Below, in pieces: positions 51,046-60,739 of a stretch of DNA of 64,000 nt. A program made the position numbers and the translations under genes. Positions within the stretch are counted from its first letter, which is position 1. Every line of letters starts with the position of its first letter. Source of the stretch: Pseudaquabacterium pictum (lineage in GTDB: Bacteria > Pseudomonadota > Gammaproteobacteria > Burkholderiales > Burkholderiaceae_C); contig NZ_BJCL01000005.1 of assembly GCF_005403045.1 (NCBI RefSeq), positions 62,001 through 126,000 on the forward strand. The letters run 5' to 3'. Below the pieces are notes generated by a model. That model was not told the origin of the DNA. It made no database searches and worked only from the letters and a program-made list of their open reading frames with translations.

Positions 51046-51434
51046 TCTCGATGGAATTCCTCTTCGCCACCGGCATCGGCTTCGTCACCGCCTGCGGCAT
51101 CTGGCTGCTGCTGCACGGGCGCAGCTTTCCGGTGGTGCTGGGCTTGGGCCTGCTGGGCTATGCGGTCAACGTGTTCATCTTCGTGATGGGCCGGCTGTGG
51201 CAGAACGCGCCGCCCATCCTGGGCCAGGACGGGCGCGCCATCGCCGACCCGCTGCCCCAGGCCCTGGTGCTGACCGCCATCGTGATCGGCTTCGCCACCA
51301 CCGGCTTCGTGATCGAGCTGGCGCTGCGCAGCCGGGCCGAGAACGGCAGTGACCACGTGGACGGGCGCGAGCCCGGCCACCCGTCTCGTTCTGATGGGCG
51401 CGAGCCCGGCCAGCCGCCGGAGGCGCCCAAGTGA
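51042..51434 (+). CDS. mrpC: Mrp antiporter subunit C
   Basis: NuoK-like membrane subunit of 130 residues with three helices (about 5-22, 30-48 and 72-95; PLPQALVLTAIVIGFATTGFVIEL is the family signature). Its tail after residue 103 is unusual: a 17-base direct repeat encodes DGREPGHP and DGREPGQP. The ATG overlaps the mrpA stop in an ATGA and the stop overlaps mrpD in a GTGA. Confidence 0.93.
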   Translation: MISMEFLFATGIGFVTACGIWLLLHGRSFPVVLGLGLLGYAVNVFIFVMGRLWQNAPPILGQDGRAIADPLPQALVLTAIVIGFATTGFVIELALRSRAENGSDHVDGREPGHPSRSDGREPGQPPEAPK

Positions 51435-53080
51435 CCGGGCTCGCCCAGCACCTGCCCGTGCTGCCGGTGCTGCTGCCGGCCGCCACCGCCATGCTGCTCT
51501 TGCTGCTGGGCGATGGCGGTGGTGGCAGCGGCGTGGGTGGCCATGGCCACCGCCGTCTGCTGTGGGCGCGCCGGCTGGCCCTGCTGTCCACAGCCCTGGG
51601 CCTGGGCCTGGCCGTGCTGCTGCTGCGCCAGGCCGACACCGGCGCGCTGGCGGTCTACCGGCTGGGCGACTGGCCGGCGCCGTTCGGCATCGTGCTGGTG
51701 GTCGACCGGCTGTCGGCGCTGATGCTGGTGCTGACCAGCGTGGTGGCGCTGCCGGTCCTGGTCTATGCCAGCGGCGGCTGGGACCAGCACGGCCGCTACT
51801 TCCATGCGCTGTTCCAGTTCCAGCTGATGGGCCTGAACGGTGCCTTCGTCACCGGCGATCTGTTCAACCTGTTCGTGTTCTTCGAGGTGCTGCTGATCGC
51901 CAGCTATGTGCTGATGCTGCACGGCGGCGGTGCCGAGCGGCTGCGCACCGGCCTGCACTACGTGGTGCTGAACCTCTGTGCGTCGGCGCTGTTCCTGATC
52001 GGCGTGGCCATGGTCTACGCCCTGACCGGCACGCTGAACTTCGCCGATCTGGCGCTGCGGGTGCCGCAGGTGCTGGGGCCCGATGCCGCCATCCTGAAGG
52101 CTGCGGCGCTGCTGCTGCTGGTGGTGTTCGGCTTCAAGGCGGCGCTGGCGCCGCTGTCGCTGTGGCTGCCGGCCACCTATGCCGCGGCCAGCCCGCCGGT
52201 GGCCGCGCTGTTCGCGATCATGACCAAGGTCGGCGTCTACGCCATCCTGCGGGTGCACGGCGTGGTGTTCGGTGATTTCACGCCGGCCGGGCCGGGCGAT
52301 TCGGCCGCCCTGGTGGCCCAGCCGGTGCTGCTGCCGCTGGCGCTGGCCGGCAGCGTGGTGGCGGTGCTGGGTGCGCTGGCGTCGCACACCTTGCCGCGGC
52401 TGGTGGCCTGGCTGACGGTGGCCTCGGTGGGCACCATCCTGGCGGCGCTGGGGCTGCATGGCGTGGCCGCGTGGTCGGCCGGCCTGTTCTACCTGCTCAA
52501 CAGCACGCTGGTGGTGGCCGGGCTGTTCCTGCTGGCCGAGCTGGTGGCGGCGCAGCGGGGCGAAGCCGGTGGCCGGCTGGAGCCGGCGTCTGCGGTGGCA
52601 CAGCCGGTGCTGCTGGGCGGGTTGCTGCTGCTGGCAGCAGCCAGCGCGGCCGGCCTGCCTCCGCTGCCGGGCTTCATCGGCAAGGTGATGCTGCTGCAGG
52701 CGGCCTGGGGGCAGGGCGCCGCGGTGGCGCTGTGGGTGGTGGTGCTGGGCGTGGGCTTCCTCACGCTGCTGGGCCTGGCGCGGGCCGGCAGCGTGCTGTT
52801 CTGGCATGTGCGGCCCGACCTGCCGGCCACCACCGCCGGCGGCAGCCCGCGCATGGTGGGGGCCACGGTGGCGCTGGTGGCCGCCAGCGTGCTGCTGAGC
52901 CTGGCCGCCGCGCCGGTCACCCGCTACACCGATGCCACTGCGCGGCAGCTGACCGACCGCGCGGCGTATGCCCGCGCGGTGCTGCCCGAGCTGGGCGGCG
53001 AGCGGGCGGTGACGGTGCGGCCCTACACCGGTGAGCGACCGTCCGCCGCAATACCGCCTGCTGCGGGAGCCAGCCGATGA
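51431..53080 (+). CDS. mrpD: Mrp antiporter subunit D
   Basis: NuoM/N-like membrane subunit of 549 residues, usual size or slightly long, with about 14 helices. The proton-path Lys/Glu residues are seen in LFNLFVFFEVLLIASYVLML near residue 150 and FGFKAALAPLSLWLPATYAAASPPVAALFAIMTKVGVYAI near 235. The GTG start at 51431 overlaps the mrpC stop. The Gly/Ser/His-rich loop GGGGSGVGGHGH near residue 30 is variable in the family. Confidence 0.94.
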   Translation: MTGLAQHLPVLPVLLPAATAMLLLLLGDGGGGSGVGGHGHRRLLWARRLALLSTALGLGLAVLLLRQADTGALAVYRLGDWPAPFGIVLVVDRLSALMLVLTSVVALPVLVYASGGWDQHGRYFHALFQFQLMGLNGAFVTGDLFNLFVFFEVLLIASYVLMLHGGGAERLRTGLHYVVLNLCASALFLIGVAMVYALTGTLNFADLALRVPQVLGPDAAILKAAALLLLVVFGFKAALAPLSLWLPATYAAASPPVAALFAIMTKVGVYAILRVHGVVFGDFTPAGPGDSAALVAQPVLLPLALAGSVVAVLGALASHTLPRLVAWLTVASVGTILAALGLHGVAAWSAGLFYLLNSTLVVAGLFLLAELVAAQRGEAGGRLEPASAVAQPVLLGGLLLLAAASAAGLPPLPGFIGKVMLLQAAWGQGAAVALWVVVLGVGFLTLLGLARAGSVLFWHVRPDLPATTAGGSPRMVGATVALVAASVLLSLAAAPVTRYTDATARQLTDRAAYARAVLPELGGERAVTVRPYTGERPSAAIPPAAGASR

Positions 53081-53571
53081 AGCCGACCGGCGTCTGGCCC
53101 CGTCCGCTGCTGTCGGCCCTGGTGGCGGCCAGCTGGCTGCTGCTCAATCAGAGCCTGTCGCCGCCGCAGCTGATCACCGCCGCGCTGCTGGCCTGGGGCC
53201 TGCCGCGGCTGCTGCACGGCTTCCTCGGCCCGGCGGCGCAGGTGCACGCCTGGGGCACCGTGCTGCGGCTGATCGGCCTGGTGCTGTGGGACATCCTGGT
53301 CTCCAACATCGCCGTGGCGAAGCTGGTGCTGCTGCCCGGCGCCCGGCCGCAGCCGCTGTGGGTGCCGGTGCCGCTGGACATCCAGCACCCGGTGGCGGTG
53401 TCGCTGTTTGCCACCATCATCACCACCACGCCGGGCACGGTGTCCTGTGTGGTCGACCTGGCCGGCCGGCAGATCCTGGTGCATGCGCTCGATGGTGCCG
53501 ATCCGGCCGCCATGGCGCAGCAGATGAAGCAACGCTACGAACAGCCGCTGCGGGAGATCTTCGAACCATGA
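53077..53571 (+). CDS. mrpE: Mrp antiporter subunit E
   Basis: Subunit of 164 residues with two N-terminal membrane helices, then an amphipathic domain. Family stretches are LVLWDILVSNIAVAKLVL, FATIITTTPGTVSCVVD and LVHALDGADPAAMAQQMKQRYEQPLREIF. Needed for stable assembly of the Mrp complex. It overlaps mrpD and mrpF by four bases each. Confidence 0.93.
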   Translation: MKPTGVWPRPLLSALVAASWLLLNQSLSPPQLITAALLAWGLPRLLHGFLGPAAQVHAWGTVLRLIGLVLWDILVSNIAVAKLVLLPGARPQPLWVPVPLDIQHPVAVSLFATIITTTPGTVSCVVDLAGRQILVHALDGADPAAMAQQMKQRYEQPLREIFEP

Positions 53572-53840
53572 TCCTCGGATACGCCCTCGACCTGGCCACC
53601 GGTGCGGTGGCCCTGGCCATGCTGCTGTGTGGCTGGCGCCTGCTGGCCGGGCCGTCCCTGCCGGACCGGCTGCTGGCGCTGGACACCCTGGCCATCAATG
53701 CGGTGGCGCTGGTGGTGCTGCTGGGCCTGCGCTGGCAGACCGGCCTGCTGTTCGAGGCGGCGCTGATCATCGCGATGCTGGGTTTCGTGTCCACCGTGGC
53801 GGTGGCGCGCTTCGTCACCCGTGGCGACGTGGTGGAGTGA
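53568..53840 (+). CDS. mrpF: Mrp antiporter subunit F
   Basis: Small membrane subunit of 90 residues with three helices. LLAGPSLPDRLLALDTLAINAVALVVLLG is the MrpF signature with its conserved Asp, and the end FVSTVAVARFVTRGD closes the fold. The ATG at 53568 overlaps the mrpE stop. MrpF has also been linked to bile-salt and sodium efflux in relatives. Confidence 0.92.
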   Translation: MILGYALDLATGAVALAMLLCGWRLLAGPSLPDRLLALDTLAINAVALVVLLGLRWQTGLLFEAALIIAMLGFVSTVAVARFVTRGDVVE

Positions 53841-54199
53841 TGGCGATGCACGACCTGCCCTTGTGGCTGGAAATCGGGCTGTCGATGCTGCTGCTGGTGG
53901 GCGGTCTGTTTGCGCTGGTGGGATCGGTGGGGCTGCTGCGCTTCCCGGATTTCTTCATGCGCCTGCATGCGCCCACCAAGGCCACCACGCTGGGCGTGGG
54001 TGGCCTGCTGCTGGCCAGCATGGTGGCGGCCTGGTGGCGCGGTCAGACCGGCGCGCCCGAACTGATGATCACGCTGTTCCTGTTCGTCACCGCGCCGGTG
54101 TCGGCCAGCCTGATGGCCAAGGCCGCCATCCATCTGGGCCTGGCCTCGCGGGCCGGTGCCGCGCCGGTGGATGCCGACCCGGCGCCGCCGCCGCGCTGA
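53840..54199 (+). CDS. mrpG: Mrp antiporter subunit G
   Basis: Small membrane subunit of 119 residues with three helices. The signature is LVGSVGLLRFPDFFMRLHAPTKATTLGVGGLLL near residue 27, followed by LMITLFLFVTAPVSASLMAKAA. Its ATG shares one base with the mrpF stop. Last subunit of the antiporter; the DUF2062 gene starts 17 bases later and may be co-transcribed. Confidence 0.93.
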   Translation: MAMHDLPLWLEIGLSMLLLVGGLFALVGSVGLLRFPDFFMRLHAPTKATTLGVGGLLLASMVAAWWRGQTGAPELMITLFLFVTAPVSASLMAKAAIHLGLASRAGAAPVDADPAPPPR

Positions 54200-54216
54200 C
54201 CGACCGGCTGCATCCG

Positions 54217-54780
54217 ATGCCCTGGACGGCGATCAAGGCGCGGCTGCGCCGCCTGCTGCCCGAACCCGACACCCTGGCGCAGAACCGCTGGCTGCGCTGG
54301 CTGGGCCCGGCGCTGCACCACCCGCGCCTGTGGCACATGAGCCGGCGCGGCATCGCGCTGGGCGCCGCCATCGGGGTGTTCTTCGGTTTCCTGATCCCGC
54401 TGGCGCAGATCCCTGTGTCGGCCGCCTTCGCCGTCGCGCTGCGCGCCAATGTGCCCACCGCCGTGGCCAGCACGCTGGTGACCAACCCGATCACCTTTCC
54501 GCCGGTGTACTACGCCGCCTGGAAGGTGGGCGGCGCGATCCTGGGCGAGGCCGGGCCGGCACCCGGTCGTGCGCAGGCCGAACCCCCGCCCGCCGAGGCC
54601 AGCGGCAACTGGCTGCAGCGCACCTGGGCCAGCCTGCAGCGGGTGGGCAAGCCGCTGGTGCTGGGGCTGGCGATCTTCGCCTGCGGCTTCGGGCTGCTGG
54701 TCTACCTGCTGGTGCACCTGGGCTGGCGCGCCCAGGTGCGCTTCAAGCGCTGGCGGCGCACGCGGGCGGCGGCCCGCTGA
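54217..54780 (+). CDS. DUF2062 membrane protein
   Basis: Protein of 187 residues with the DUF2062 pattern: an amphipathic N-terminus with HPRLWHMSRRGIALGAAIGVFFGFLIPLAQIPVSAAFAVALRANVP, then the Asn-Pro motif VTNPITFPPVYYAAWKVG near residue 90 and a final membrane helix (about 150-170). Function is not known. It follows mrpG closely and ends 16 bases from the convergent antiporter gene. Confidence 0.87.
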   Translation: MPWTAIKARLRRLLPEPDTLAQNRWLRWLGPALHHPRLWHMSRRGIALGAAIGVFFGFLIPLAQIPVSAAFAVALRANVPTAVASTLVTNPITFPPVYYAAWKVGGAILGEAGPAPGRAQAEPPPAEASGNWLQRTWASLQRVGKPLVLGLAIFACGFGLLVYLLVHLGWRAQVRFKRWRRTRAAAR

Positions 54781-54796
54781 GGGCTGTCCGGCGCCG

Positions 54797-55879
54797 TCAG
54801 CGCCGGGTGGCGGCCGGCTTGATCAGCACCACCATCAGCGTCACCACTGTCAGCGGCGCCACGAAGCCCAGCATCGCTGCCGAGAACGGCTGTGCGGCGC
54901 TGTGCTGCTGGGCCTGCAGCACCAGCCAGGTCACATAGGCGGCGTAGTACGCCACGAACAGGCCACCCTCCCAGCGGGCGATCTCGCGGCCGCTGACGAA
55001 CACCGGCAGGCAGGCCAGGGCCACGGCCACCATCACCCACAGGTCGAAGGCCATGGCCGCCGGCGGCACCGGCAGGCCGCTGCCCGAGGCCAGGCCGGCC
55101 AGGCCCAGGCAGCCCAGGATGTTGAACACGTTGCTGCCCACCACATTGCCCACGGCGATGTCGCGCTGGCCACGGATGGCCGCCATCACCGAGGTGGCCA
55201 CCTCGGGCAGCGAGGTGCCGGCCGCGACGATGGTCAGGCCGATGACGAGGTCGCTGACACCCAGCGACTTCGCGACCGTGACGGCGGCGGTCAGCAGCGC
55301 CTGCGAGCCGGCCACCAGCAGCACCAGGCCGCCGACGATCAGCACGAACTGCGCCGGCAGCTTGGCGTCCCAGTCCTGCGGTGCAGCGGCGGCGGGCAAG
55401 TCGTCGGTCTGCGCTGCGGCCTGCGCCGTCTGCGCCCGCGACTGGCGCACCAGGAACACGGTGTAGCCCACCTGCAGCGCGAGCAGCAGGGCCGCGTCGC
55501 CCAGGCCCAGCCGGCCGTCCAGCGCCATCACCAGCAGCAGCACCGAGACGCCGATCATGATCGGCACCTCCTGGCGGATCAGCTGGCGGTCGACCACCAG
55601 CGGCGTGATCAGCGCCGCCACACCCAGGATGAACAGCACGTTGAAGATGTTGCTGCCCACCACGTTGCCCACCGCCAGGTCGGCCTGGCCCTGCAGGGCG
55701 GCGCCCACCGACACCGCCACCTCGGGTGCGCTGGTGCCGAAGGCCACCACCGTGAGGCCCACCACCAACGGCGACAGGCCGAACGACAGCGCCAGCTTGG
55801 AGGCACCGCGCACCAGCAATTCAGCCCCGGCCACCAGGCCCACCAGGCCGGCGATGAACAGGCCGGCGGTGACCAGCAT
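54797..55879 (-). CDS. Calcium/sodium antiporter, CaCA family (YrbG-like)
   Basis: Membrane exchanger of 360 residues built from two homologous halves of about five helices. The alpha repeats contain the ion-binding Glu: VVAFGTSAPEVAVSVGAALQGQADLAVGNVVGSNIFN (near residue 45) and IVAAGTSLPEVATSVMAAIRGQRDIAVGNVVGSNVFN (near 215). It would export calcium in exchange for sodium or protons. The gene begins two bases after the stop of the YqhA-like gene, so the two form an operon. Confidence 0.93.
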   Translation of the reverse strand: MLVTAGLFIAGLVGLVAGAELLVRGASKLALSFGLSPLVVGLTVVAFGTSAPEVAVSVGAALQGQADLAVGNVVGSNIFNVLFILGVAALITPLVVDRQLIRQEVPIMIGVSVLLLVMALDGRLGLGDAALLLALQVGYTVFLVRQSRAQTAQAAAQTDDLPAAAAPQDWDAKLPAQFVLIVGGLVLLVAGSQALLTAAVTVAKSLGVSDLVIGLTIVAAGTSLPEVATSVMAAIRGQRDIAVGNVVGSNVFNILGCLGLAGLASGSGLPVPPAAMAFDLWVMVAVALACLPVFVSGREIARWEGGLFVAYYAAYVTWLVLQAQQHSAAQPFSAAMLGFVAPLTVVTLMVVLIKPAATRR

Positions 55880-55881
55880 GG

Positions 55882-56523
55882 TCAGTGCGAGCCCGGCTGG
55901 GCGGCCGGATGCATGATCCGGTCGGCCAGCGCGATGGCCAGCGCCGAGAACAGGAAGGCGACGTGGATGATCGTCTGCCAGAGCAGCACCTTCTCGGTGT
56001 AGTTGGCGGCGTTGATGAAGGTCTTGAGCAGGTGGATGGAGCTGATGCCGATGATGGCGGTGGCCAGCTTGACCTTCAGCACCGAGGCGTTCACATGGTC
56101 CAGCCACTCGGGCTGGTCGGGGTGGCCGTCGAGCCGCAGGCGGGAGACGAAGGTCTCGTAGCCGCCGATGATCACCATGATCAGCAGGTTGCTGATCATC
56201 ACCACGTCGATCAGCGCCAGCACCACCAGCATGATGATGGTCTCGTTCAGCGCCTTGATCGGCTGGTAGCCGGTGATCTTGCCGTCGGGCCCGAAGATCG
56301 GCGCGGCCTGGTAGCCGGTGCTGGTGACCAGCGTGGCCAGCGCATCCTGGTTGCCGAAGGCGGCCTCGATCAGGTGCACCAGCTCCAGCCAGAACTGCCA
56401 GACATAGACGCCCTGGGCCAGGATCAGCCCGATGTAGAGCGGCAGCTGCAGCCAGCGGCTGGCGAAGATCAGGCGTGGCAGTGGCGACATGCTGGTGTTG
56501 GAGGTCTGGGGGTGCTGTGCCAT
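55882..56523 (-). CDS. TIGR00645/YqhA-family membrane protein
   Basis: Membrane protein of 213 residues with four hydrophobic segments. Family landmarks are LIFASRWLQLPLYIGLILAQGVY, ETIIMLVVLALIDVVMISNLLIMVIIGGYETFVSRL and KLATAIIGISSIHLLKTFINA. Function is not established. A 33-residue insert (GNQDALATLVTSTGYQAAPIFGPDGKITG) lies between the first two helices. The ATG at 56523 is chosen over an upstream start that would lengthen the protein by 29 atypical residues. Confidence 0.88.
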   Translation of the reverse strand: MAQHPQTSNTSMSPLPRLIFASRWLQLPLYIGLILAQGVYVWQFWLELVHLIEAAFGNQDALATLVTSTGYQAAPIFGPDGKITGYQPIKALNETIIMLVVLALIDVVMISNLLIMVIIGGYETFVSRLRLDGHPDQPEWLDHVNASVLKVKLATAIIGISSIHLLKTFINAANYTEKVLLWQTIIHVAFLFSALAIALADRIMHPAAQPGSH

Positions 56524-56730
56524 GGTGTGACGCCGGCTTCGGGGATTTCCCGGAGATTCTAGGTGGCTGCCTGTGACGGGCTGGCCGGCACGGCGCTTGC
56601 GCTGCATCATCGGCGACCGCGCGCACCGGTGGCGGAGTCAGGCGTTCGTCAGCCCCTCTGCCTAAGGTGCTGCCCAGGACGCTGCCATCCGGCAAGCCGC
56701 CGTTCCACCGCCAGACACCAGGAGACGACA

Positions 56731-58710
56731 ATGACCGCTGAAGGCCCGACCGAGCTCAAGACCTACCTGCCCTCGGCCGCCGCCATGGCCGGCGCCCATG
56801 TGCAAGGCATGGCTGCCTATGACGCCTTGTGCGCAGAGGCCGAGGCCGACTACGCAGGCTACTGGGCCCGCCATGCCCGCGAGCTGCTGACCTGGAAGAC
56901 GCCCTTCACCCAGGTGCTGGACGACAGCAATGCGCCGTTCTTCAAGTGGTTTGCCGACGGCACGCTGAACGCCAGCGTCAACTGCCTGGACCGCAATGTC
57001 GAGCGCGGCCTGGGCGACAAGACCGCCATCATCTTCGAGGCCGACGGCGGCGAAGTCACCCGCACCACCTACAGCCAGCTGCTGGCCCGCACCTGCCAGA
57101 TCGCCAACGGCCTGCGCAGCCTGGGCGTGCAGAAGGGCGACCGGGTCATCATCTACATCAGCATGTCGATCGACGGCGTGGCCGCCATGCAGGCCTGCGC
57201 CCGCATCGGCGCCACCCACTCGGTGGTGTTCGGCGGCTTCAGCGCCCAGAGCCTGCGCGACCGCATCGAGGACACCGGCGCCGTGGCGGTGATCACCGCC
57301 GACCACCAGGTGCGCGGCGGCAAGCAGCTGCCGCTGAAGAGCATCGTCGACGAGGCCCTGGCCATGCCGGGCTGCGGCTCGGTGAAGAACGTGCTGGTGG
57401 TCAAGCGCAGCGGCGCCGACATCGCGATGACCGCCGGCCGCGACCAGTGGATGGCCGACGTGGCCGACCGCCAGCCCACCACCTGCGAGCCCGAGTGGGT
57501 GGGCGCCGAGCACCCGCTGTTCCTGCTGTACACCAGCGGCTCGACCGGCAAGCCCAAGGGTGTGCAGCACAGCACCGGCGGCTACCTGCTGCATGCGGCG
57601 CTGACCACCAAGCTCACGTTCGACCTGAAGCCCGACGACGTGTTCTGGTGCACCGCCGACATCGGCTGGGTGACCGGCCACACCTACATCACCTACGGCC
57701 CGCTGGCCCTGGGCGGCACCGAGATCGTCTTCGAGGGCGTGCCCACCTACCCGGATGCCGGCCGCTTCTGGAAGATGATCCAGGACCACAAGGTCAGCAT
57801 CTTCTACACCGCGCCCACGGCCATCCGCAGCCTGATCAAGGCCGCCGAAGCCAACGACAAGGTGCACCCCAAGAGCTACGACCTGTCCAGCCTGCGCATC
57901 CTGGGCTCGGTCGGCGAGCCGATCAACCCGGCCGCCTGGGAGTGGTACCACCTGCATGTGGGCGGCGGCCGCTGTCCCATCGTCGACACCTTCTGGCAGA
58001 CCGAGACCGGCGGCCACATGATCACGCCGCTGCCGGGCGCCACGCCGCTGGTGCCGGGCTCGTGCACGTTGCCCTTCCCGGGCATCCAGGCCGCGGTGGT
58101 CGACGAGACCGGCAAGGACGTGCCCAACGGCCAGGGCGGCATCCTGGTCGTCAAGAAGCCGTGGCCCAGCATGATCCGCACCATCTGGGGCGACCCCGAG
58201 CGCTTCAAGAAGAGCTACTACCCCGACGACTTCAAGGGCCAGTACTACCTGGCGGGCGACGGCGCGATCCGCGACGCCAAGACCGGCTACTTCACCATCA
58301 CCGGCCGCATCGACGACGTGCTGAACGTCAGCGGCCACCGCATGGGCACGATGGAGATCGAGAGCGCCCTGGTCAGCTGCACCGAGCTGGTGGCCGAGGC
58401 CGCGGTGGTGGGCCGGCCCGACGACACCACCGGCGAGGCGATCTGCGCCTTCGTGGTGCTGAAGCGCCCGCGCCCCACCGGCGATGAGGCCAAGGCCATC
58501 GCCAAGCAGCTGCGCGACTGGGTGGGCAAGGAGATCGGCCCGATCGCCAAGCCCAAGGACATCCGCTTCGGCGACAACCTGCCCAAGACCCGCAGCGGCA
58601 AGATCATGCGCCGCCTGCTGCGTTCACTGGCCAAGGGCGAGGCGATCACGCAGGACACCAGCACGCTGGAGAACCCGGCGATCCTGGACCAGTTGGGCGA
58701 GAACCTCTGA
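56731..58710 (+). CDS. acs: Acetyl-CoA synthetase (AMP-forming)
   Basis: Enzyme of 659 residues that activates acetate to acetyl-CoA. The adenylation P-loop [18 protein letters not shown] starts near residue 267, WWxTE-type [10 protein letters not shown] near 420, the hinge and A8 motif in [17 protein letters not shown], and the catalytic Lys624 in [11 protein letters not shown], the site acetylated by Pat-type regulators in relatives. AGGAGA precedes the ATG. No pat or cob gene lies beside it. It fits with alcohol oxidation at the left end of the window, which would yield acetate (inference). Confidence 0.95.
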   Translation: MTAEGPTELKTYLPSAAAMAGAHVQGMAAYDALCAEAEADYAGYWARHARELLTWKTPFTQVLDDSNAPFFKWFADGTLNASVNCLDRNVERGLGDKTAIIFEADGGEVTRTTYSQLLARTCQIANGLRSLGVQKGDRVIIYISMSIDGVAAMQACARIGATHSVVFGGFSAQSLRDRIEDTGAVAVITADHQVRGGKQLPLKSIVDEALAMPGCGSVKNVLVVKRSGADIAMTAGRDQWMADVADRQPTTCEPEWVGAEHPLFLLYTSGSTGKPKGVQHSTGGYLLHAALTTKLTFDLKPDDVFWCTADIGWVTGHTYITYGPLALGGTEIVFEGVPTYPDAGRFWKMIQDHKVSIFYTAPTAIRSLIKAAEANDKVHPKSYDLSSLRILGSVGEPINPAAWEWYHLHVGGGRCPIVDTFWQTETGGHMITPLPGATPLVPGSCTLPFPGIQAAVVDETGKDVPNGQGGILVVKKPWPSMIRTIWGDPERFKKSYYPDDFKGQYYLAGDGAIRDAKTGYFTITGRIDDVLNVSGHRMGTMEIESALVSCTELVAEAAVVGRPDDTTGEAICAFVVLKRPRPTGDEAKAIAKQLRDWVGKEIGPIAKPKDIRFGDNLPKTRSGKIMRRLLRSLAKGEAITQDTSTLENPAILDQLGENL

Positions 58711-58751
58711 CCCAGGGCGGGCGCAGGCCCGCAGCTGAAACGGCCTGTGCC

Positions 58752-59315
58752 TCAGCCGGCAGCAGCGCTGCGCCGACGGGCTGCCACCCCGATCAGGCCC
58801 AGCCCTGCGGCCAGCATCACTATGCTGGCGGGCTCCGGCACCGGTTGCGCCAAGGCGATGCCGATGGTGAGGGTGCCGCTGCTGGTGCCGTCCAGGTTGA
58901 TGGCCATCGAACGTGCGTCCGGCAGCGAGATCGACACGCCAAACCCCGTGGCGTGGTTCAGCGTGAAGGATTGGATGTCGTGATCGAACCCGGAGATCAC
59001 GTAGCCATCGAATCGGCTGCCAGACCCGATGTATCCAGATGTGACATTGGCAGTCAGTTGGATTTCGTACGCTTCGGGGTTGAAGGTCGTGACACTCAGG
59101 GTGCCGCTGTTGACGACCCAGCTCACCTGATCGCTGGTTCCTGCGGCCACCACCGTGTCGGGGATCGGCGCCAGGTATTGGGTCGCGGTGTTTGGATAGG
59201 CCCGCAGGAACGACAGCGTGTCGCCCAGGAGATTCACGTCGGCCAGCGCTGCGCTGGTCGACAGTGCCAACGTGGCCGCAGCCAGTGCGCGGGATGTGGT
59301 GCTCTGCAGGGACAT
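58752..59315 (-). CDS. PEP-CTERM sorting-domain protein
   Basis: Exported protein of 187 residues. A signal peptide (about 1-25, ending SAALA) precedes a beta-rich, Ser/Thr/Gly-rich body and a C-terminal sorting signal: VPEPASIVMLAAGLGLIGVAARRR, which has the PEP motif, a membrane helix and a basic tail. Exosortase (EpsH) would cut it and place it on the surface or in a polysaccharide matrix; no exosortase gene is in the window. AAGGAAGGA precedes the ATG. The body matches no family I recognise. It faces the tandem LuxR genes. Confidence 0.88.
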   Translation of the reverse strand: MSLQSTTSRALAAATLALSTSAALADVNLLGDTLSFLRAYPNTATQYLAPIPDTVVAAGTSDQVSWVVNSGTLSVTTFNPEAYEIQLTANVTSGYIGSGSRFDGYVISGFDHDIQSFTLNHATGFGVSISLPDARSMAINLDGTSSGTLTIGIALAQPVPEPASIVMLAAGLGLIGVAARRRSAAAG

Positions 59316-59464
59316 GGCGGTGTCCTTCCTTGGCTGTTGGGGTCTGGGCGGCGGGCCTGGATCGCCAACGACCCGGCTCCGGTCGGTCATTGCGTTGGGC
59401 ATCCGAGCTGACGACAGATCCTGGCGGCGTGGGGTACGTCTGGCCTCCTGCATGTTGTGGAGCA

Positions 59465-59545
59465 CCCCGCAACTGGGGGGCTGAGGTTCTGGGCACCGCG
59501 TCAGGCTGACGCCGTCGCACCGTCAAATACCCCCCAGATTCGGGG
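59465..59545. promoter_or_regulatory. Two related CCCC-N6-GGGG palindromes, candidate operators
   Basis: CCCCGCAACTGGGG at 59465-59478 and, inverted, CCCCAGATTCGGGG at 59532-59545; read on the same strand they share CCCCG-x-A-x-CTGGGG. Their centres are 67 bases apart. They sit in the 389-base gene-free gap (59316-59704) between the PEP-CTERM gene and the first LuxR gene, where a regulator of both could bind. The rest of the gap shows no clear feature. Confidence 0.5.
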
Positions 59546-59704
59546 GCGGGGCTGCGTGCCCGCGGTTTCCGGCATGGCCGACCGGGCCCGTGTGCGCCGG
59601 CAACTCGGCACAATTTGAGTGACTTCGATTCCTGGCGTGTCGCCTCCGGGCTGCGGCACCGCCATGGACTGGGCGATCTGCCCCGTGTTCACCGACGCTC
59701 GCCG

Positions 59705-60739
59705 ATGCCCGTTCCCGATTTCGATGCCACCGTGCGGAGCCTGTACCTCGCTGCCACCGGTGCGGCGCTGTGGGACGGCGCGCTGGCGGCCCTGCGCGAC
59801 GGGCTGGGCGCTGCCGCCCTGGAGGTTCAGCAGGCGCCGGCGTCTGCCACGGCGGGCCGAATGGCCGATCCCGACCCACGCTGGGCCCATGGCCCGGCGG
59901 CCGGCACGCCCGGGCACATTGCCCGGCTGCAACTTCGGCCGCAGGCGGGTGCGGCCGTCGCGCTGCAGATCAGCTGGTCAGGCCACCAGGCGCCGGACAC
60001 CACCACCCGCACCTGGCTCGACCGCCTAGCGCCGCATCTGAACGACGCACTGCGGGCCGACGCCCGGCTGCGGCAGCTGCCGGCGCGGGCGCAACTGGGC
60101 CAGCTGCTGCTGGACACGCTGCCGCACCCGGCCTGGCTGCTGCGGGGGGACGGCTGCATCGCCGGCGCCAATGCCGCGGCCCGGCAGCCTCGCGTCCCGC
60201 CGCGCTGGCTGCAGTCCGCCGGGCCGGCGCTGCTGCTGCCGACGCCTGCCGAGCAGCAGGCTGTCGATGCGGCGCGGCTGCAGGCGCTGGCGTCTGACGC
60301 GAGACGGCCGGTCATGGCCACGCTGGCAGGCGTGGATGCCAGCAGTGGGGCCGGCGCACAGGCGGCGCGGGCGCGCTGGCTGATCCGCCGCCTGGATGCA
60401 ACCGCCGACGATCCGGTGCTGCTGGCCATCCTGTTCGATCCGGATGCCGGCAGCGCCAGCAAGTCAGGTGCAGGCACCATCACGCTGTCCGCCCCCGCGC
60501 TGGCGGGCACCTTCGGCTTCACCCCGGCGGAGTCCCGGGTGGCCGTCTGGCTGGCCCAGGGCTGCACCGTGCGCGAGATCGCCATCTTGCTGGATGTGGC
60601 GCCCAGCACCGTGCGCAGCCATCTCGACGCGGTGATGGCCAAGCTGGGCGTGGACCGCAAGCTGGATGCGGTGCGTCTGCTGGTGCAGGGCGGTTGGATG
60701 TGGCGCGACATGCAAGCAGAGGGAGCCGTGGATGCGTGA
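59705..60739 (+). CDS. LuxR-type transcriptional regulator (first of tandem pair)
   Basis: Regulator of 344 residues. The N-terminal part is divergent (GAF-like remnant), followed by a PAS-like segment LLDTLPHPAWLLRGDGCIAGANAAAR near residue 135 and a C-terminal LuxR helix-turn-helix (TPAESRVAVWLAQGCTVREIAILLDVAPSTVRSHLDAVMAKLGVDRK near 275). It has no acyl-homoserine lactone pocket motif and no receiver domain. The ATG at 59705 is chosen over a TTG at 59615. It shares its plan with the next gene, so the two are paralogues. Confidence 0.85.
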   Translation: MPVPDFDATVRSLYLAATGAALWDGALAALRDGLGAAALEVQQAPASATAGRMADPDPRWAHGPAAGTPGHIARLQLRPQAGAAVALQISWSGHQAPDTTTRTWLDRLAPHLNDALRADARLRQLPARAQLGQLLLDTLPHPAWLLRGDGCIAGANAAARQPRVPPRWLQSAGPALLLPTPAEQQAVDAARLQALASDARRPVMATLAGVDASSGAGAQAARARWLIRRLDATADDPVLLAILFDPDAGSASKSGAGTITLSAPALAGTFGFTPAESRVAVWLAQGCTVREIAILLDVAPSTVRSHLDAVMAKLGVDRKLDAVRLLVQGGWMWRDMQAEGAVDA

